This document shows positions 1 through 6,954 of a stretch of DNA of 32,200 nucleotides, one piece after another. The stretch is taken from NCBI RefSeq assembly GCF_018619185.1, contig NZ_JAAXYC010000065.1, positions 1 through 32,200 of the forward strand. The letters are read 5' to 3'. Position 1 is the stretch's first letter; the number at the start of each line of letters is the position of its first letter. A model generated the notes under the pieces. The model was not told the DNA's origin and did not search any database. It was given only the letters and a program-made list of their open reading frames with translations. Position numbers and translations under genes: made by a program. This DNA comes from Streptomyces sp. McG3 (GTDB lineage Bacteria; Actinomycetota; Actinomycetes; Streptomycetales; Streptomycetaceae).

Positions 1-22
1 CCCCCCACCGGATCCGTCGGGG

Positions 23-364
23 TCAGCGCAGGGCCAACACCAGCGCCGTGCCGAGGCAGGTCGCCGCACCCACCGCGCCGGCCGAGACGGCGACGCAGCG
101 GGCCCGGAGCCGGGCGTAGCGCCCGGCGTACTCTTCGCGCAGTTCGTCCGCGCGGTCCCGGATGCGGGTGAGCGACTCCCGGGAAGCGGTGACGCGTTCG
201 GCGACGAACACCCGCTCGACGTCCTCACGCTGCGCTGTGGTCAACCAGGGCAACCGGTCGGTGAATCGGCGCGCCTGTCGTCGCGCCCGCTCGACCTCGG
301 CGTTCCACAGCAGAAAGCCTTCCAGTTGCGCCAGGCCCCGTGCGCAGTCCTTGTCGGGTTTCAC
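23..364 (-). CDS. small C-terminally membrane-anchored protein next to ctaD
   Basis: About 113 residues. The N-terminal three quarters is charged and probably helical (many Arg and Glu, e.g. VERARRQARRF); the last ~20 residues form one hydrophobic segment (AVSAGAVGAATCLGTALVLAL), predicting a tail-anchored protein with its bulk in the cytoplasm. I start at GTG 364 because GAGGAGG lies about 5 nt upstream; an in-frame GTG at 382 lacks such a site. It follows ctaD by 49 nt on the same strand, so the two are probably co-transcribed. I do not recognise a family; a link to the oxidase, such as assembly or stability, is inferred only from position. Confidence 0.75.
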   Translation of the reverse strand: MKPDKDCARGLAQLEGFLLWNAEVERARRQARRFTDRLPWLTTAQREDVERVFVAERVTASRESLTRIRDRADELREEYAGRYARLRARCVAVSAGAVGAATCLGTALVLALR

Positions 365-413
365 CCCGACCTCCTCTCCCACTCCGTCGCTTCGTCAAGG
401 GCGTGGGTCGCAT

Positions 414-2144
414 TCACTCGTGCCGGTCCCCCGGGGCGACGATCGTGGAGTTCTCGGGGCGGTTGGTGGCTTCCTCCAGAGAGCGGACCGTCGGGTGGTG
501 CAGGTCGAACGCCGGGGATTCGGAACGGATCCGCGGCAGAGTGACGAAGTTGTGCCGGGGCGGCGGGCAGGAGGTGGCCCATTCCAGCGAACGGCCGTAG
601 CCCCACGGGTCGTCGACCTCGACCTTCCTGCCGTACTTGGCGGTCTTCCAGATGTTGTAGAAGAACGGCAGGATCGACAGGCCCAGCAGGAAAGAGGAAA
701 TGGTGGAGATGGTGTTCAGCGCGGTGAAGCCGTCGGCGTCGAGGTAGTCCGCGTAACGGCGCGGCATGCCTTCGGCGCCGAGCCAGTGCTGAACGAGGAA
801 CGTTCCGTGGAATCCGACGAAGAGTGTCCAGAACGTCATCTTCCCGAGCCGCTCGTCCAGCATCTTCCCGGTGAACTTCGGCCACCAGAAATGGAATCCG
901 GCGAACATCGCGAACACCACGGTGCCGAATACCACGTAGTGGAAGTGGGCGACGACGAAGTACGAGTCGGAGACATGGAAGTCCAATGGCGGTGAGGCGA
1001 GGATGATCCCGGTCAGACCTCCGAACAGGAAGGTGACCAGAAACCCGACGGCCCAGAGCATCGGGGTCTCCAGGGAGAGCGACCCCTTCCACATCGTGCC
1101 GATCCAGTTGAAGAACTTCACGCCGGTCGGCACGGCGATGAGGAAGGTCATGAAGGAGAAGAACGGCAGCAGCACCCCGCCCGTGACGAACATGTGGTGC
1201 GCCCACACGGTCGCGGACAGGCCCGCGATGGCGATGGTGGCCGCGACCAGGCCGATATAGCCGAAGACCGGCTTGCGGCTGAAGACCGGGAAGATCTCCG
1301 TGACGATGCCGAAGAACGGCAGGGCGATGATGTAGACCTCGGGGTGGCCGAAGAACCAGAACAGGTGCTGCCACAGCAGGGCGCCGCCGTTGGCCGCGTC
1401 GAAGACATGCGCACCGAACTTGCGGTCGGCCTCCAGCGCCAGCAGGGCCGCGGCGAGGACCGGGAAGGCCAGCAGGACCAGAACACCGGTCAGCAGGACG
1501 TTCCAGACGAAGATCGGCATGCGGAACATCGTCATGCCGGGTGCGCGCATGCAGATGATCGTGGTGATGAAGTTGACCGAGCCGAGGATCGTGCCGAAGC
1601 CGGAGAACGCCAGACCCATGATCCACATGTCGGCGCCGATACCTGGGGATCGGACCGCGTCGTTGAGCGGGGCGTAGGCGAACCAGCCGAAGTCGGCAGC
1701 ACCCTGCGGGGTGAGGAATCCGGCCACCGCGATGAGCGAGCCGAACAGGTACAGCCAGTACGCGAACATGTTCAGGCGGGGAAACGCCACGTCGGGCGCG
1801 CCGATCTGCAGCGGCATGATCCAGTTCGCGAATCCGGCGAACAACGGCGTCGCGAACATCAGCAGCATGATCGTGCCGTGCATCGTGAACGCCTGGTTGA
1901 ACTGCTCGTTCGAGATCAGCTGGATACCGGGCCGGGCCAGCTCGGCCCGCATCACCAGCGCCAGGAGCCCTCCCACGCAGAAGAACGCAAAGGAGGTGAC
2001 GAGGTAGAGCGTGCCGATCGTCTTGTGGTCCGTGGTGGTCATCCACTTGATGACCACGTTGCCGGGTTCGCCGCGCCGTACCGGCATTTCGTCCTGGTCG
2101 GCGGTATCGGTCTCCACCGGTTGCGAGATGCCCCTCGTCGTCAC
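414..2144 (-). CDS. ctaD: cytochrome c oxidase subunit I (aa3-type), orphan copy
   Basis: Catalytic subunit of a heme-copper terminal oxidase in the cytoplasmic membrane, reducing O2 to water while pumping protons. About 576 residues with the usual set of about twelve hydrophobic segments. Visible motifs: the His-Tyr crosslink region GHPEVYI, the CuB histidine pair in WAHHMF, and the heme a3 / heme a region HFHYVVFG. All are intact, so it should be active. The start is GTG 2144, with AAGGAG 8 nt upstream; a longer reading frame to 2258 has no comparable ribosome site. Genes for subunits II, III and IV and for the bc1 complex are absent nearby, so this is an extra, orphan subunit I that must borrow partners encoded elsewhere. 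A small membrane-protein gene follows. Confidence 0.95.
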   Translation of the reverse strand: MTTRGISQPVETDTADQDEMPVRRGEPGNVVIKWMTTTDHKTIGTLYLVTSFAFFCVGGLLALVMRAELARPGIQLISNEQFNQAFTMHGTIMLLMFATPLFAGFANWIMPLQIGAPDVAFPRLNMFAYWLYLFGSLIAVAGFLTPQGAADFGWFAYAPLNDAVRSPGIGADMWIMGLAFSGFGTILGSVNFITTIICMRAPGMTMFRMPIFVWNVLLTGVLVLLAFPVLAAALLALEADRKFGAHVFDAANGGALLWQHLFWFFGHPEVYIIALPFFGIVTEIFPVFSRKPVFGYIGLVAATIAIAGLSATVWAHHMFVTGGVLLPFFSFMTFLIAVPTGVKFFNWIGTMWKGSLSLETPMLWAVGFLVTFLFGGLTGIILASPPLDFHVSDSYFVVAHFHYVVFGTVVFAMFAGFHFWWPKFTGKMLDERLGKMTFWTLFVGFHGTFLVQHWLGAEGMPRRYADYLDADGFTALNTISTISSFLLGLSILPFFYNIWKTAKYGRKVEVDDPWGYGRSLEWATSCPPPRHNFVTLPRIRSESPAFDLHHPTVRSLEEATNRPENSTIVAPGDRHE

Positions 2145-2316
2145 TACGACGCTCCTTCGGTCGACGGCCCGTGTGGACTCGGCGACCAGAATGGACCCGC
2201 GGCGATCGGTGCAGTGGGACATCCTTCCCCGTCCGGGGCGAGCGGCCGACAAGGACACTCAAATGGCCTAGGGCGAACGCTCCCCTCCTCGGCCGGCGCC
2301 ACCGAAACCCGACATC

Positions 2317-2344
2317 AACGTCCGAGAGGCGATCGGATATTCCC
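2317..2344 (-). promoter_or_regulatory. sigma-R-like promoter motif facing ctaD
   Basis: Read on the minus strand: GGGAAT (2344-2339), 19 nt, then GTT (2319-2317). This fits the Streptomyces sigma-R consensus GGGAAT-N18/19-GTT. It points at ctaD, whose start is about 170 nt downstream. Confidence 0.4.
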
Positions 2345-2354
2345 TCGCGGACAT

Positions 2355-2381
2355 CGGAATAGCTTCTCCGGCAACGGAGTT
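2355..2381 (+). promoter_or_regulatory. sigma-R-like promoter motif facing the reductase gene
   Basis: CGGAAT (2355-2360), 18 nt, then GTT (2379-2381), close to the sigma-R consensus with one mismatch in the first G. The expected transcription start is near 2390, about 70 nt before the ATG at 2461. Confidence 0.35.
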
Positions 2382-2460
2382 GGTGAACCGACAGAATCAC
2401 TTTTCCCCTCCCCCTCCAGTCCACTCTTCTCCACTCGGCAAGCTTCGGAAGGTCGGATCC

Positions 2461-3120
2461 ATGAAGATCGGCATCATCGGCGCGGGCAACATCGGCGGCA
2501 ACCTGACGCGACGCCTCACCGCCCTCGGACATGAGGTCGCGGTCGCCAACTCCCGCGGCCCCCAGACACTCACCGCCCTCGCCGAAGAGACCGGGGCGAC
2601 GCCGGTGCCCGCGTCGGAGGCCGCGCGGGGCGCCCAGGTAGTCGTCGTCACCGTGCCGCTGAAGGCCGTGCCCGACCTGCCCGCCGGATTCCTCGACGGT
2701 GCGGCGGAGGGCGCGGCGGTCATCGACACGGGCAACTACTACCCGCAGCAGCGCGACGGCCGCATCGCTGCCATCGAGGACGGGCTGCCCGAGAGCCGGT
2801 GGACGGAGCAGCAGATCGGTCACCCCGTGATCAAGGCGTTCAACGGCACGTACGCACAGGACATCCTGGACCGGGGCCGCCCGCAGGGCAGTCCGGGCCG
2901 GCAGGCCCTCCCTGTGGCGGGCGACGACCCGACGGCCAAGCAAGCGGTCCGTGACCTCATCGACGAGTTGGGCTTCGACACGGTCGACAGCGGCGGCCTG
3001 GACGAATCCTGGCGCCAGCAGCCCGGCACGCCGGTGTACGGCAGCCAGGGCGATGTCGACGCCATCGTGAAAGCCCTCGCGGAAGCATCGCAGGAGCGCA
3101 CCGCGGAGTGGCGCGCCTGA
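2461..3120 (+). CDS. NADPH-dependent F420 reductase-like oxidoreductase (COG2085 family)
   Basis: A 219-residue cytoplasmic protein opening with a dinucleotide-binding Rossmann motif (MKIGIIGAGNIGGNLTRRL, glycines 7, 9 and 12). The family includes F420H2:NADP oxidoreductases and related dehydrogenases, which move hydride between NADP and a cofactor or small substrate; GNYYPQQRDG and HPVIKAFNGTY are typical of this group. The exact substrate cannot be told. The ATG at 2461 is preceded by GGAAGG; the frame runs further upstream without a better start. The gene is divergent from ctaD and may share its stress control. Confidence 0.82.
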   Translation: MKIGIIGAGNIGGNLTRRLTALGHEVAVANSRGPQTLTALAEETGATPVPASEAARGAQVVVVTVPLKAVPDLPAGFLDGAAEGAAVIDTGNYYPQQRDGRIAAIEDGLPESRWTEQQIGHPVIKAFNGTYAQDILDRGRPQGSPGRQALPVAGDDPTAKQAVRDLIDELGFDTVDSGGLDESWRQQPGTPVYGSQGDVDAIVKALAEASQERTAEWRA

Positions 3121-3157
3121 TCTCGGGCGTCGCGCCGGAGGGACGACCGGGCGACCA

Positions 3158-3198
3158 CTCCGGCCGAGCGGGAAACGGGGGTACCCGCCCGGCCGGAG
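3158..3198. terminator. bidirectional stem-loop terminator
   Basis: A 15-bp stem with one mismatch (3158-3172 with 3184-3198) and an 11-nt loop lies between two convergent gene ends (3120 and 3211). There is no U-run on either side, as is common in Streptomyces. Confidence 0.7.
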
Positions 3199-3210
3199 CG
3201 CCGTCCGCCC

Positions 3211-3549
3211 TCAGACGACGCCCGTCACCGTGATCCGCAGCGCGACCACCGGATCCTCCGGCAGCACGGCGACGACCGCGGCCTGTACGGCCCTGGTGAC
3301 GTCGAGCGCCCGGTGACCGCGGCACAGGACGAATCGGATGTCGATGTGCCAGCCGTCGCCCTCGTCCCGGCCGACCCGCACCCCCGGAGTCCTGTTCCCG
3401 GTCAGTGGGGCGCGGCGAGGGGTGCGCTCGCCGATCCGGGTGCGTAGCAGGTCCGCCATGCCGGGGCGCAGGAACGCGACGCCCTGCACGCCGCGAGCGG
3501 CCTCGGCGGCAGCCCCGGCCACCCGGTCCCGGACTGTGTCCGCGGTCAT
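3211..3549 (-). CDS. small Asp23/Gls24-like protein
   Basis: A 112-residue protein without signal or membrane segment. The alternating pattern in WHIDIRFVLCRGHRALDVTRAVQAAVVAVL, ending in VALRITVTGVV, resembles the Asp23/Gls24 fold: beta strands, then a helix of the DVARAVQ kind, then a closing V-x-V-T-V strand. Its ATG overlaps the TGA of the upstream ZAS-Asp23 gene (ATGA at 3546-3549), so translation is coupled. It is the last gene of the sigma-factor operon. Asp23 proteins sit at the inner face of the membrane through AmaP and are linked to envelope stress. Family assignment here is from pattern only and weaker than for the plus-strand Asp23. Confidence 0.65.
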   Translation of the reverse strand: MTADTVRDRVAGAAAEAARGVQGVAFLRPGMADLLRTRIGERTPRRAPLTGNRTPGVRVGRDEGDGWHIDIRFVLCRGHRALDVTRAVQAAVVAVLPEDPVVALRITVTGVV

Positions 3550-4289
3550 CGCGCTGCTCCCGTCCCGTGTCCGTCGGCCCGGCCGTCCGCATGACCGCCG
3601 ATGACCGTACCGTCGTCTCCGTCTCCGTCGCCGTGCACACGGTGGCCGACGTCCTCGTAGAAGACGTCGAGAGTGTCCACCGGGTCGAGGATGTCGACAA
3701 CGAGAACGTCGGTGGTCGCGAGGCGGATACCGATGTCCCGGTCGGCGACCTCCGCGACCCGTGCGCGCACGGCGTCGGCCAGGTCGGGCATGGGCAGGCC
3801 GAGGCTCGCCGCCACCTCGACCCGAATGTGCAGCTCTCCGGTGGGGTCCGCCGGGTCGAGAGGGGCGATACGGCAGCTCCCGGCCCGCACCCCGGGCAGG
3901 CTGTCGACCGCCGCCCGCAGTATCCGTGCGACCGCGGACTCGACCATCCAGTGGTCCTCCCCCGGCTCTCCCAGCGGCAGTGGGCGTCCCGGGCGCAGTT
4001 CGAGCCGTACGAGGTCCATGACACGAGCCGTTATGGCCGTGGTGTCCGGTGTGCCGGGCTCCTGCTCACAGGTACGGCGTACCGCGTCGCCAAGGCCCGT
4101 GAGGTCGGCCAGGGCGGCCGAGCAGAAAGCGCATGCGGCGAAGTGGGGGTCCTCCGCCGAGCGCCCGGTGTCCCACGCCTCCCAGACGTCGGTGAGCAGG
4201 CGCCCGCAACCGAGCCGCTCATCCTCCTCGTATCGGCTCTCCTCGTGCCGGCTCTCCTCCGGCCGGTCCGGATTGGCGCTCATCGCCAT
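3546..4289 (-). CDS. ZAS-type anti-sigma factor fused to an Asp23/Gls24-like domain
   Basis: 247 residues, no membrane segment. The N-terminal part carries C28, H49, C53 and C56: a Cys followed about 20 residues later by H-x3-C-x2-C (HFAACAFC), the zinc-binding anti-sigma (ZAS) signature of the RsrA family. Residues about 113-205 look like an Asp23/Gls24 domain (MVESAVARILRAAVDSLPGV through DVLVVDI). The C-terminal ~35 residues are Asp/Gly/His-rich. The start overlaps the end of the sigma gene: ATG 4289 has GGAGG about 10 nt upstream, and ATG 4283 would give an exact ATGA overlap. The gene order sigma then ZAS protein is the standard arrangement for a sigma factor and its antagonist. The fusion to an Asp23-like domain is unusual. 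Confidence 0.75.
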   Translation of the reverse strand: MAMSANPDRPEESRHEESRYEEDERLGCGRLLTDVWEAWDTGRSAEDPHFAACAFCSAALADLTGLGDAVRRTCEQEPGTPDTTAITARVMDLVRLELRPGRPLPLGEPGEDHWMVESAVARILRAAVDSLPGVRAGSCRIAPLDPADPTGELHIRVEVAASLGLPMPDLADAVRARVAEVADRDIGIRLATTDVLVVDILDPVDTLDVFYEDVGHRVHGDGDGDDGTVIGGHADGRADGHGTGAAR

Positions 4290-4867
4290 GCGCTCATCGC
4301 CTCCGTCAAGGAGCGGCGGGCCCGGAAGACCCGGCCGCGGACCGCCTGCAGACTGATTCCGACCGTTCCCGCGATGCTCTCGTACGACAGTCCCTGCATC
4401 TCACGCAGCACCCAGCACACGCGCTGTTCGGGTGAGAGGCTCGCCATCGCCTCGGTCAGCGCGTCGACGGCCGCCCGCGACTCCACCGCACGGGCGGGGG
4501 ACGCCTGGTGCTCGGGGGCGGCCTGTTCGGGCACCGAGTCGAGGTCCGCCGCAGGTCTGCGGGCTCTGAGCCGGTTGAGGCAGCGGTTGGTGACGATGCG
4601 GTACAGCCAGGTGTGGAAGGAGGCGTCCCGGCGGAACTCGGGGAGTTTGCGCCATGCGCTCACGAAGGCGTCCTGTACGGCGTCCTCCGCGTCCGCCCGG
4701 TCGCCGAGAAGCCGTGTCGCCAGTTGCAACATCACTGGGCCGTGCCTGCGCACGAGCACCTCGAAGGCCTCCTCGTCCCCCTCTCCCGCCCTCACTACCA
4801 GCAGTGCCTCGTCGGACGGCGCGGCGTCCGGCGCGCGCTCCGTCAGCTGATTCCCGTCGCCGGGCAC
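4280..4867 (-). CDS. ECF-family RNA polymerase sigma factor
   Basis: 195 residues. Region sigma-2 spans roughly residues 34-105 (DAEDAVQDAFVSAWRK, then FHTWLYRIVTNRCLNRLR). Region sigma-4 spans about 135-190 (LSPEQRVCWVLREMQGLSYE, then ISLQAVRGRVFRARRSL). There is no sigma-1.1 or sigma-3 domain, as expected for the ECF class. GTG 4867 is chosen because GGAAGGAG stands 7 nt upstream. A longer frame to 5011 would run through the proposed promoter (5009-4977), which argues against it. The stop overlaps the ZAS anti-sigma start. It probably directs its own operon and the divergent Asp23 operon, since the same two-part motif precedes both. Confidence 0.92.
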   Translation of the reverse strand: MPGDGNQLTERAPDAAPSDEALLVVRAGEGDEEAFEVLVRRHGPVMLQLATRLLGDRADAEDAVQDAFVSAWRKLPEFRRDASFHTWLYRIVTNRCLNRLRARRPAADLDSVPEQAAPEHQASPARAVESRAAVDALTEAMASLSPEQRVCWVLREMQGLSYESIAGTVGISLQAVRGRVFRARRSLTEAMSAWR

Positions 4868-4976
4868 GGACCAACTCCTTCCCCGCTCATTTCCACGACG
4901 CCTGCTCCTGCTTCTGTACGCGTCCGGCACACGACCCTGCACGTGTCTCTCCACGTGCCCTCGTGACCGCTTCTCG

Positions 4977-5009
4977 TCGTTGGACACACCGCGAGGCCGA
5001 ACGTCACGC
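4977..5009 (-). promoter_or_regulatory. candidate autoregulated ECF promoter for the sigma operon
   Basis: Read on the minus strand: GCGTGACG (5009-5002), 14 nt, then GTGTCCAACGA (4987-4977). It is an exact copy of the motif and spacing on the plus strand at 5085-5117. The leader to the sigma start would be about 100 nt. Confidence 0.6.
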
Positions 5010-5084
5010 ACTCACGCGGCTTTGTCTGCACTGCCGTCGCCCCCGTCGCCCGTCGTCCTGCTTCCGGGAAATATCCGCGAACCC

Positions 5085-5117
5085 GCGTGACGAATCGGCG
5101 CACAGCGTGTCCAACGA
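5085..5117 (+). promoter_or_regulatory. candidate ECF promoter for the Asp23 operon
   Basis: GCGTGACG (5085-5092), 14 nt, then GTGTCCAACGA (5107-5117). The expected start of transcription is near 5124, leaving about 36 nt of leader with AGGAG before the ATG at 5160. Its pairing with the mirrored copy at 5009-4977 is the main support. Confidence 0.6.
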
Positions 5118-5159
5118 AATGTCAGGCAGAACGAGCCGAGCGAGACGCTAGGAGTTTCC

Positions 5160-5684
5160 ATGACCACCATCCAGCCAGCAGCTACCGTTCCCCCCGCGGG
5201 AGCAGCTTCGCGGACAGGCACGACGAAGCAGAGCGGCTCCGCGGGCGGGACGACCACGGTCGGCAGCGGGGCGACCGGGGCGGCCGAGCCGGCGGCGACG
5301 CGGGGCCGCACCTCCATCGCGGACACCGTGGTCGTGAAGATCGCGGGGATGGCGGCCCGGGAGATCCCCGGCGTCCACGACATGGGCGGCGGCCTCTCCC
5401 GCACCCTCGGCGCGGTCCGCGACCGGGTGCCGGGCGGCCGGCCGAACGTCGGACGGGGCGTCAAGGTCGAGGTGGGCGAGCGCCAGACCGCCATCGATCT
5501 GGACCTTGTCGTGGAGTACGGGGTCGCGATCACCGATGTGGCGCACGACGTCCGCGAAAACGTCATCGCGGCGGTGGAGCGCACCACGGGCCTTGAGGTC
5601 GTCGAGGTCAATGTGACGGTCAACGACGTGCATCTGCCCGAGGACGACGACGAGGTCGCCCCGTCCGAGACGCGCGTGGCGTGA
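5160..5684 (+). CDS. Asp23/Gls24 family envelope stress response protein
   Basis: 174 residues: a low-complexity Ala/Gly/Thr-rich stretch (about 1-50), then a full Asp23/Gls24 domain (about 51-160). Visible signatures are IADTVVVKIAGMAAREIPGV, the strand VKVEVGERQTAIDLDLVVEY, and VIAAVERTTGLEVVEVNVTV. It ends in an acidic tail (EDDDEVAPSE). There is no signal peptide. In Firmicutes Asp23 is an abundant protein tethered to the membrane by AmaP and tied to cell-wall stress. The ATG follows AGGAG. It is the first gene of a four-gene plus-strand operon and divergent from the sigma operon. Confidence 0.93.
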   Translation: MTTIQPAATVPPAGAASRTGTTKQSGSAGGTTTVGSGATGAAEPAATRGRTSIADTVVVKIAGMAAREIPGVHDMGGGLSRTLGAVRDRVPGGRPNVGRGVKVEVGERQTAIDLDLVVEYGVAITDVAHDVRENVIAAVERTTGLEVVEVNVTVNDVHLPEDDDEVAPSETRVA

Positions 5685-5688
5685 CGGC

Positions 5689-5916
5689 GTGACACGGAAG
5701 ATGGACGCGTCCGGCCCGGCGGGTGGTGCGCCAGGCCGGGGTGCCTACGGGGCGGCGGCGGGCATGGCGCTGGGGTTCGCGGGCTGGTTCGGCGGGTTCG
5801 GTGCCTTCCTCGTGGTCGCGTCGCTCGGCGCTGTGGGCTGGTTCGTCGGACACCTCGTCGACCAGGGCACCGGCCTCCGCGAGTTCCTGGACTCGGTGGC
5901 GGGGCGGCGGCCATGA
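5689..5916 (+). CDS. DUF2273-like small membrane protein
   Basis: 75 residues, with a hydrophobic Gly-rich core (AAGMALGFAGWFGGFGAFLVVA followed by SLGAVGWFVGHLVDQG) predicting one long or two short membrane segments. Size, GWFVGHLVD-type motif and position between Asp23 genes match the DUF2273 peptides that accompany asp23 and amaP elsewhere. GTG 5689 lies 4 nt after the Asp23 stop without a clear ribosome site, so translation probably depends on coupling; ATG 5701 is an alternative. Its stop overlaps the next ATG (ATGA at 5913-5916). Confidence 0.75.
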   Translation: MTRKMDASGPAGGAPGRGAYGAAAGMALGFAGWFGGFGAFLVVASLGAVGWFVGHLVDQGTGLREFLDSVAGRRP

Positions 5917-6950
5917 CGGTCCCCGCCGCCGGGCGTGGTACGACGACGGTGGCCCCCCGCGCCGTACGGCGGATCGCCGAGCGGGCGGTGGCCGAGGCGC
6001 TGCCCGACGGCGGCGCGGTGACCCGCGGCTCCGCTTCGGTGCGCGGCGCGTCCGCGCGGGTCACGGTCGGCATCCGGCTGCCGTATCCGATACGGGCGGA
6101 CGAGGCGGCTGAGCGGATCCGGGAGCGGGCACGGACCCGGACGGCGGCCTTGACGGGCCTGTCCGTTCCGCACGCGGACGTCCGGATCGATGCACTGTCG
6201 GTGATTCCGCTGCCCCCCGCCGGGGAACCCTCGGACGATGCGCCCTCCGGGGCAGACGATGCGGCGCACGGGGCGGAGCACACCATACGGAGCGGTGGCC
6301 CGGGCGGCCGGATCCGGGCCCAGCGCCGAATTCCCGCAGCACTGACGGCGGCCGTCGGAGCCACCGGCTGTGCGCTGCTCCTGGTGGACGTCATCGCGGT
6401 CCGGCTCGGCAGCACGCCCGCCGCTTGGAGGACCTGGCTGGTCGACTGGGCGTCGACGCACGGCCCGGCGGACACAGCGGTCCGGGTCGGCGGGATGCTG
6501 GCCGCGCTGACCGGCGCATGGCTGCTGGGGTGTGCCCTGCTCCCGGGGCACCGGCGCGGACTGACGATGACCGCGCCCGAACCGCGGCTGCGGGCGGCGC
6601 TCGACCGTTCGGCCGCAGCCCGGGTCGTCCAGGACCGGACCGCCTCCGTGGCCGGAGTGGTTCGGGTCCGGGTGAGGGTGCGGCGGCGACGCGTCACGGT
6701 GCTGGCAGAGGTGGGCTACGGCGGCCCGGAGCAGGTGCGGGCCGAAGTGGTCCGGGTGGCCGGAGCGGCCCTGCCGGAGCTGGGCCTGGCTCGGGCTCCC
6801 GCGCTGCGGGTCGCGATCCGGGTCCGGCGTGACCCGCACGGGCCGCCGCCGTCCATCGCGGAGCCGACGGAATCCGCAGCCGCTTCGACGACGACGACGG
6901 CAGCGGCAGCGGCTCCGGCTCCGGCTCCGGCTGAACAGAGAGAGGTGTGA
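5913..6950 (+). CDS. Asp23-like domain fused to a two-helix membrane anchor and DUF6286-like C-terminus
   Basis: 345 residues. About 1-105 is Asp23/Gls24-like (VAPRAVRRIAERAVAEALPD, strand ARVTVGIRLPYP, closing VPHADVRIDALSVI). About 106-135 is a charged linker. Two membrane segments follow, near 142-165 (LTAAVGATGCALLLVDVIAV) and 193-213 (VGGMLAALTGAWLLGCALL). The C-terminal domain (about 222-310, VVRVRVRVRRRRVTVLAEVG) resembles the end of the AmaP-like protein encoded next. It ends in an Ala/Pro/Thr-rich tail. It therefore looks like an AmaP-type anchor carrying its own Asp23 domain. The start is coupled to the DUF2273-like gene by ATGA. Confidence 0.75.
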   Translation: MTVPAAGRGTTTVAPRAVRRIAERAVAEALPDGGAVTRGSASVRGASARVTVGIRLPYPIRADEAAERIRERARTRTAALTGLSVPHADVRIDALSVIPLPPAGEPSDDAPSGADDAAHGAEHTIRSGGPGGRIRAQRRIPAALTAAVGATGCALLLVDVIAVRLGSTPAAWRTWLVDWASTHGPADTAVRVGGMLAALTGAWLLGCALLPGHRRGLTMTAPEPRLRAALDRSAAARVVQDRTASVAGVVRVRVRVRRRRVTVLAEVGYGGPEQVRAEVVRVAGAALPELGLARAPALRVAIRVRRDPHGPPPSIAEPTESAAASTTTTAAAAAPAPAPAEQREV

Positions 6951-6954
6951 GGGG

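Larger units (their letters stand above)
2145..2460. promoter_or_regulatory. divergent intergenic control region between ctaD and the reductase gene
   Basis: A 316-bp gap between divergent genes, less GC-rich than its surroundings. It holds outward-facing sigma-R-like motifs for both genes, listed separately. The ctaD side would have a leader of about 165 nt. I see no gene in it. Confidence 0.6.

Noticed and set aside
361..2943. 860-codon minus-strand frame over ctaD
   Set aside because: It is a shadow of ctaD in another frame, Arg/His-rich with no family motif.
4868..5011. Longer N-terminus for the ECF sigma factor
   Set aside because: It would translate through the proposed promoter, and GTG 4867 has a strong ribosome site.
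5066..5092. GGGAAA-based sigma-E or sigma-R-like promoter for the Asp23 operon
   Set aside because: Spacing and -10 do not fit; the mirrored GCGTGACG/GTGTCC motif explains the gap better.
5012..6697. 561-codon minus-strand frame over the Asp23 genes
   Set aside because: Composition is Arg/Ser/Thr/Pro-rich without domains, and it opposes four clear coupled genes.
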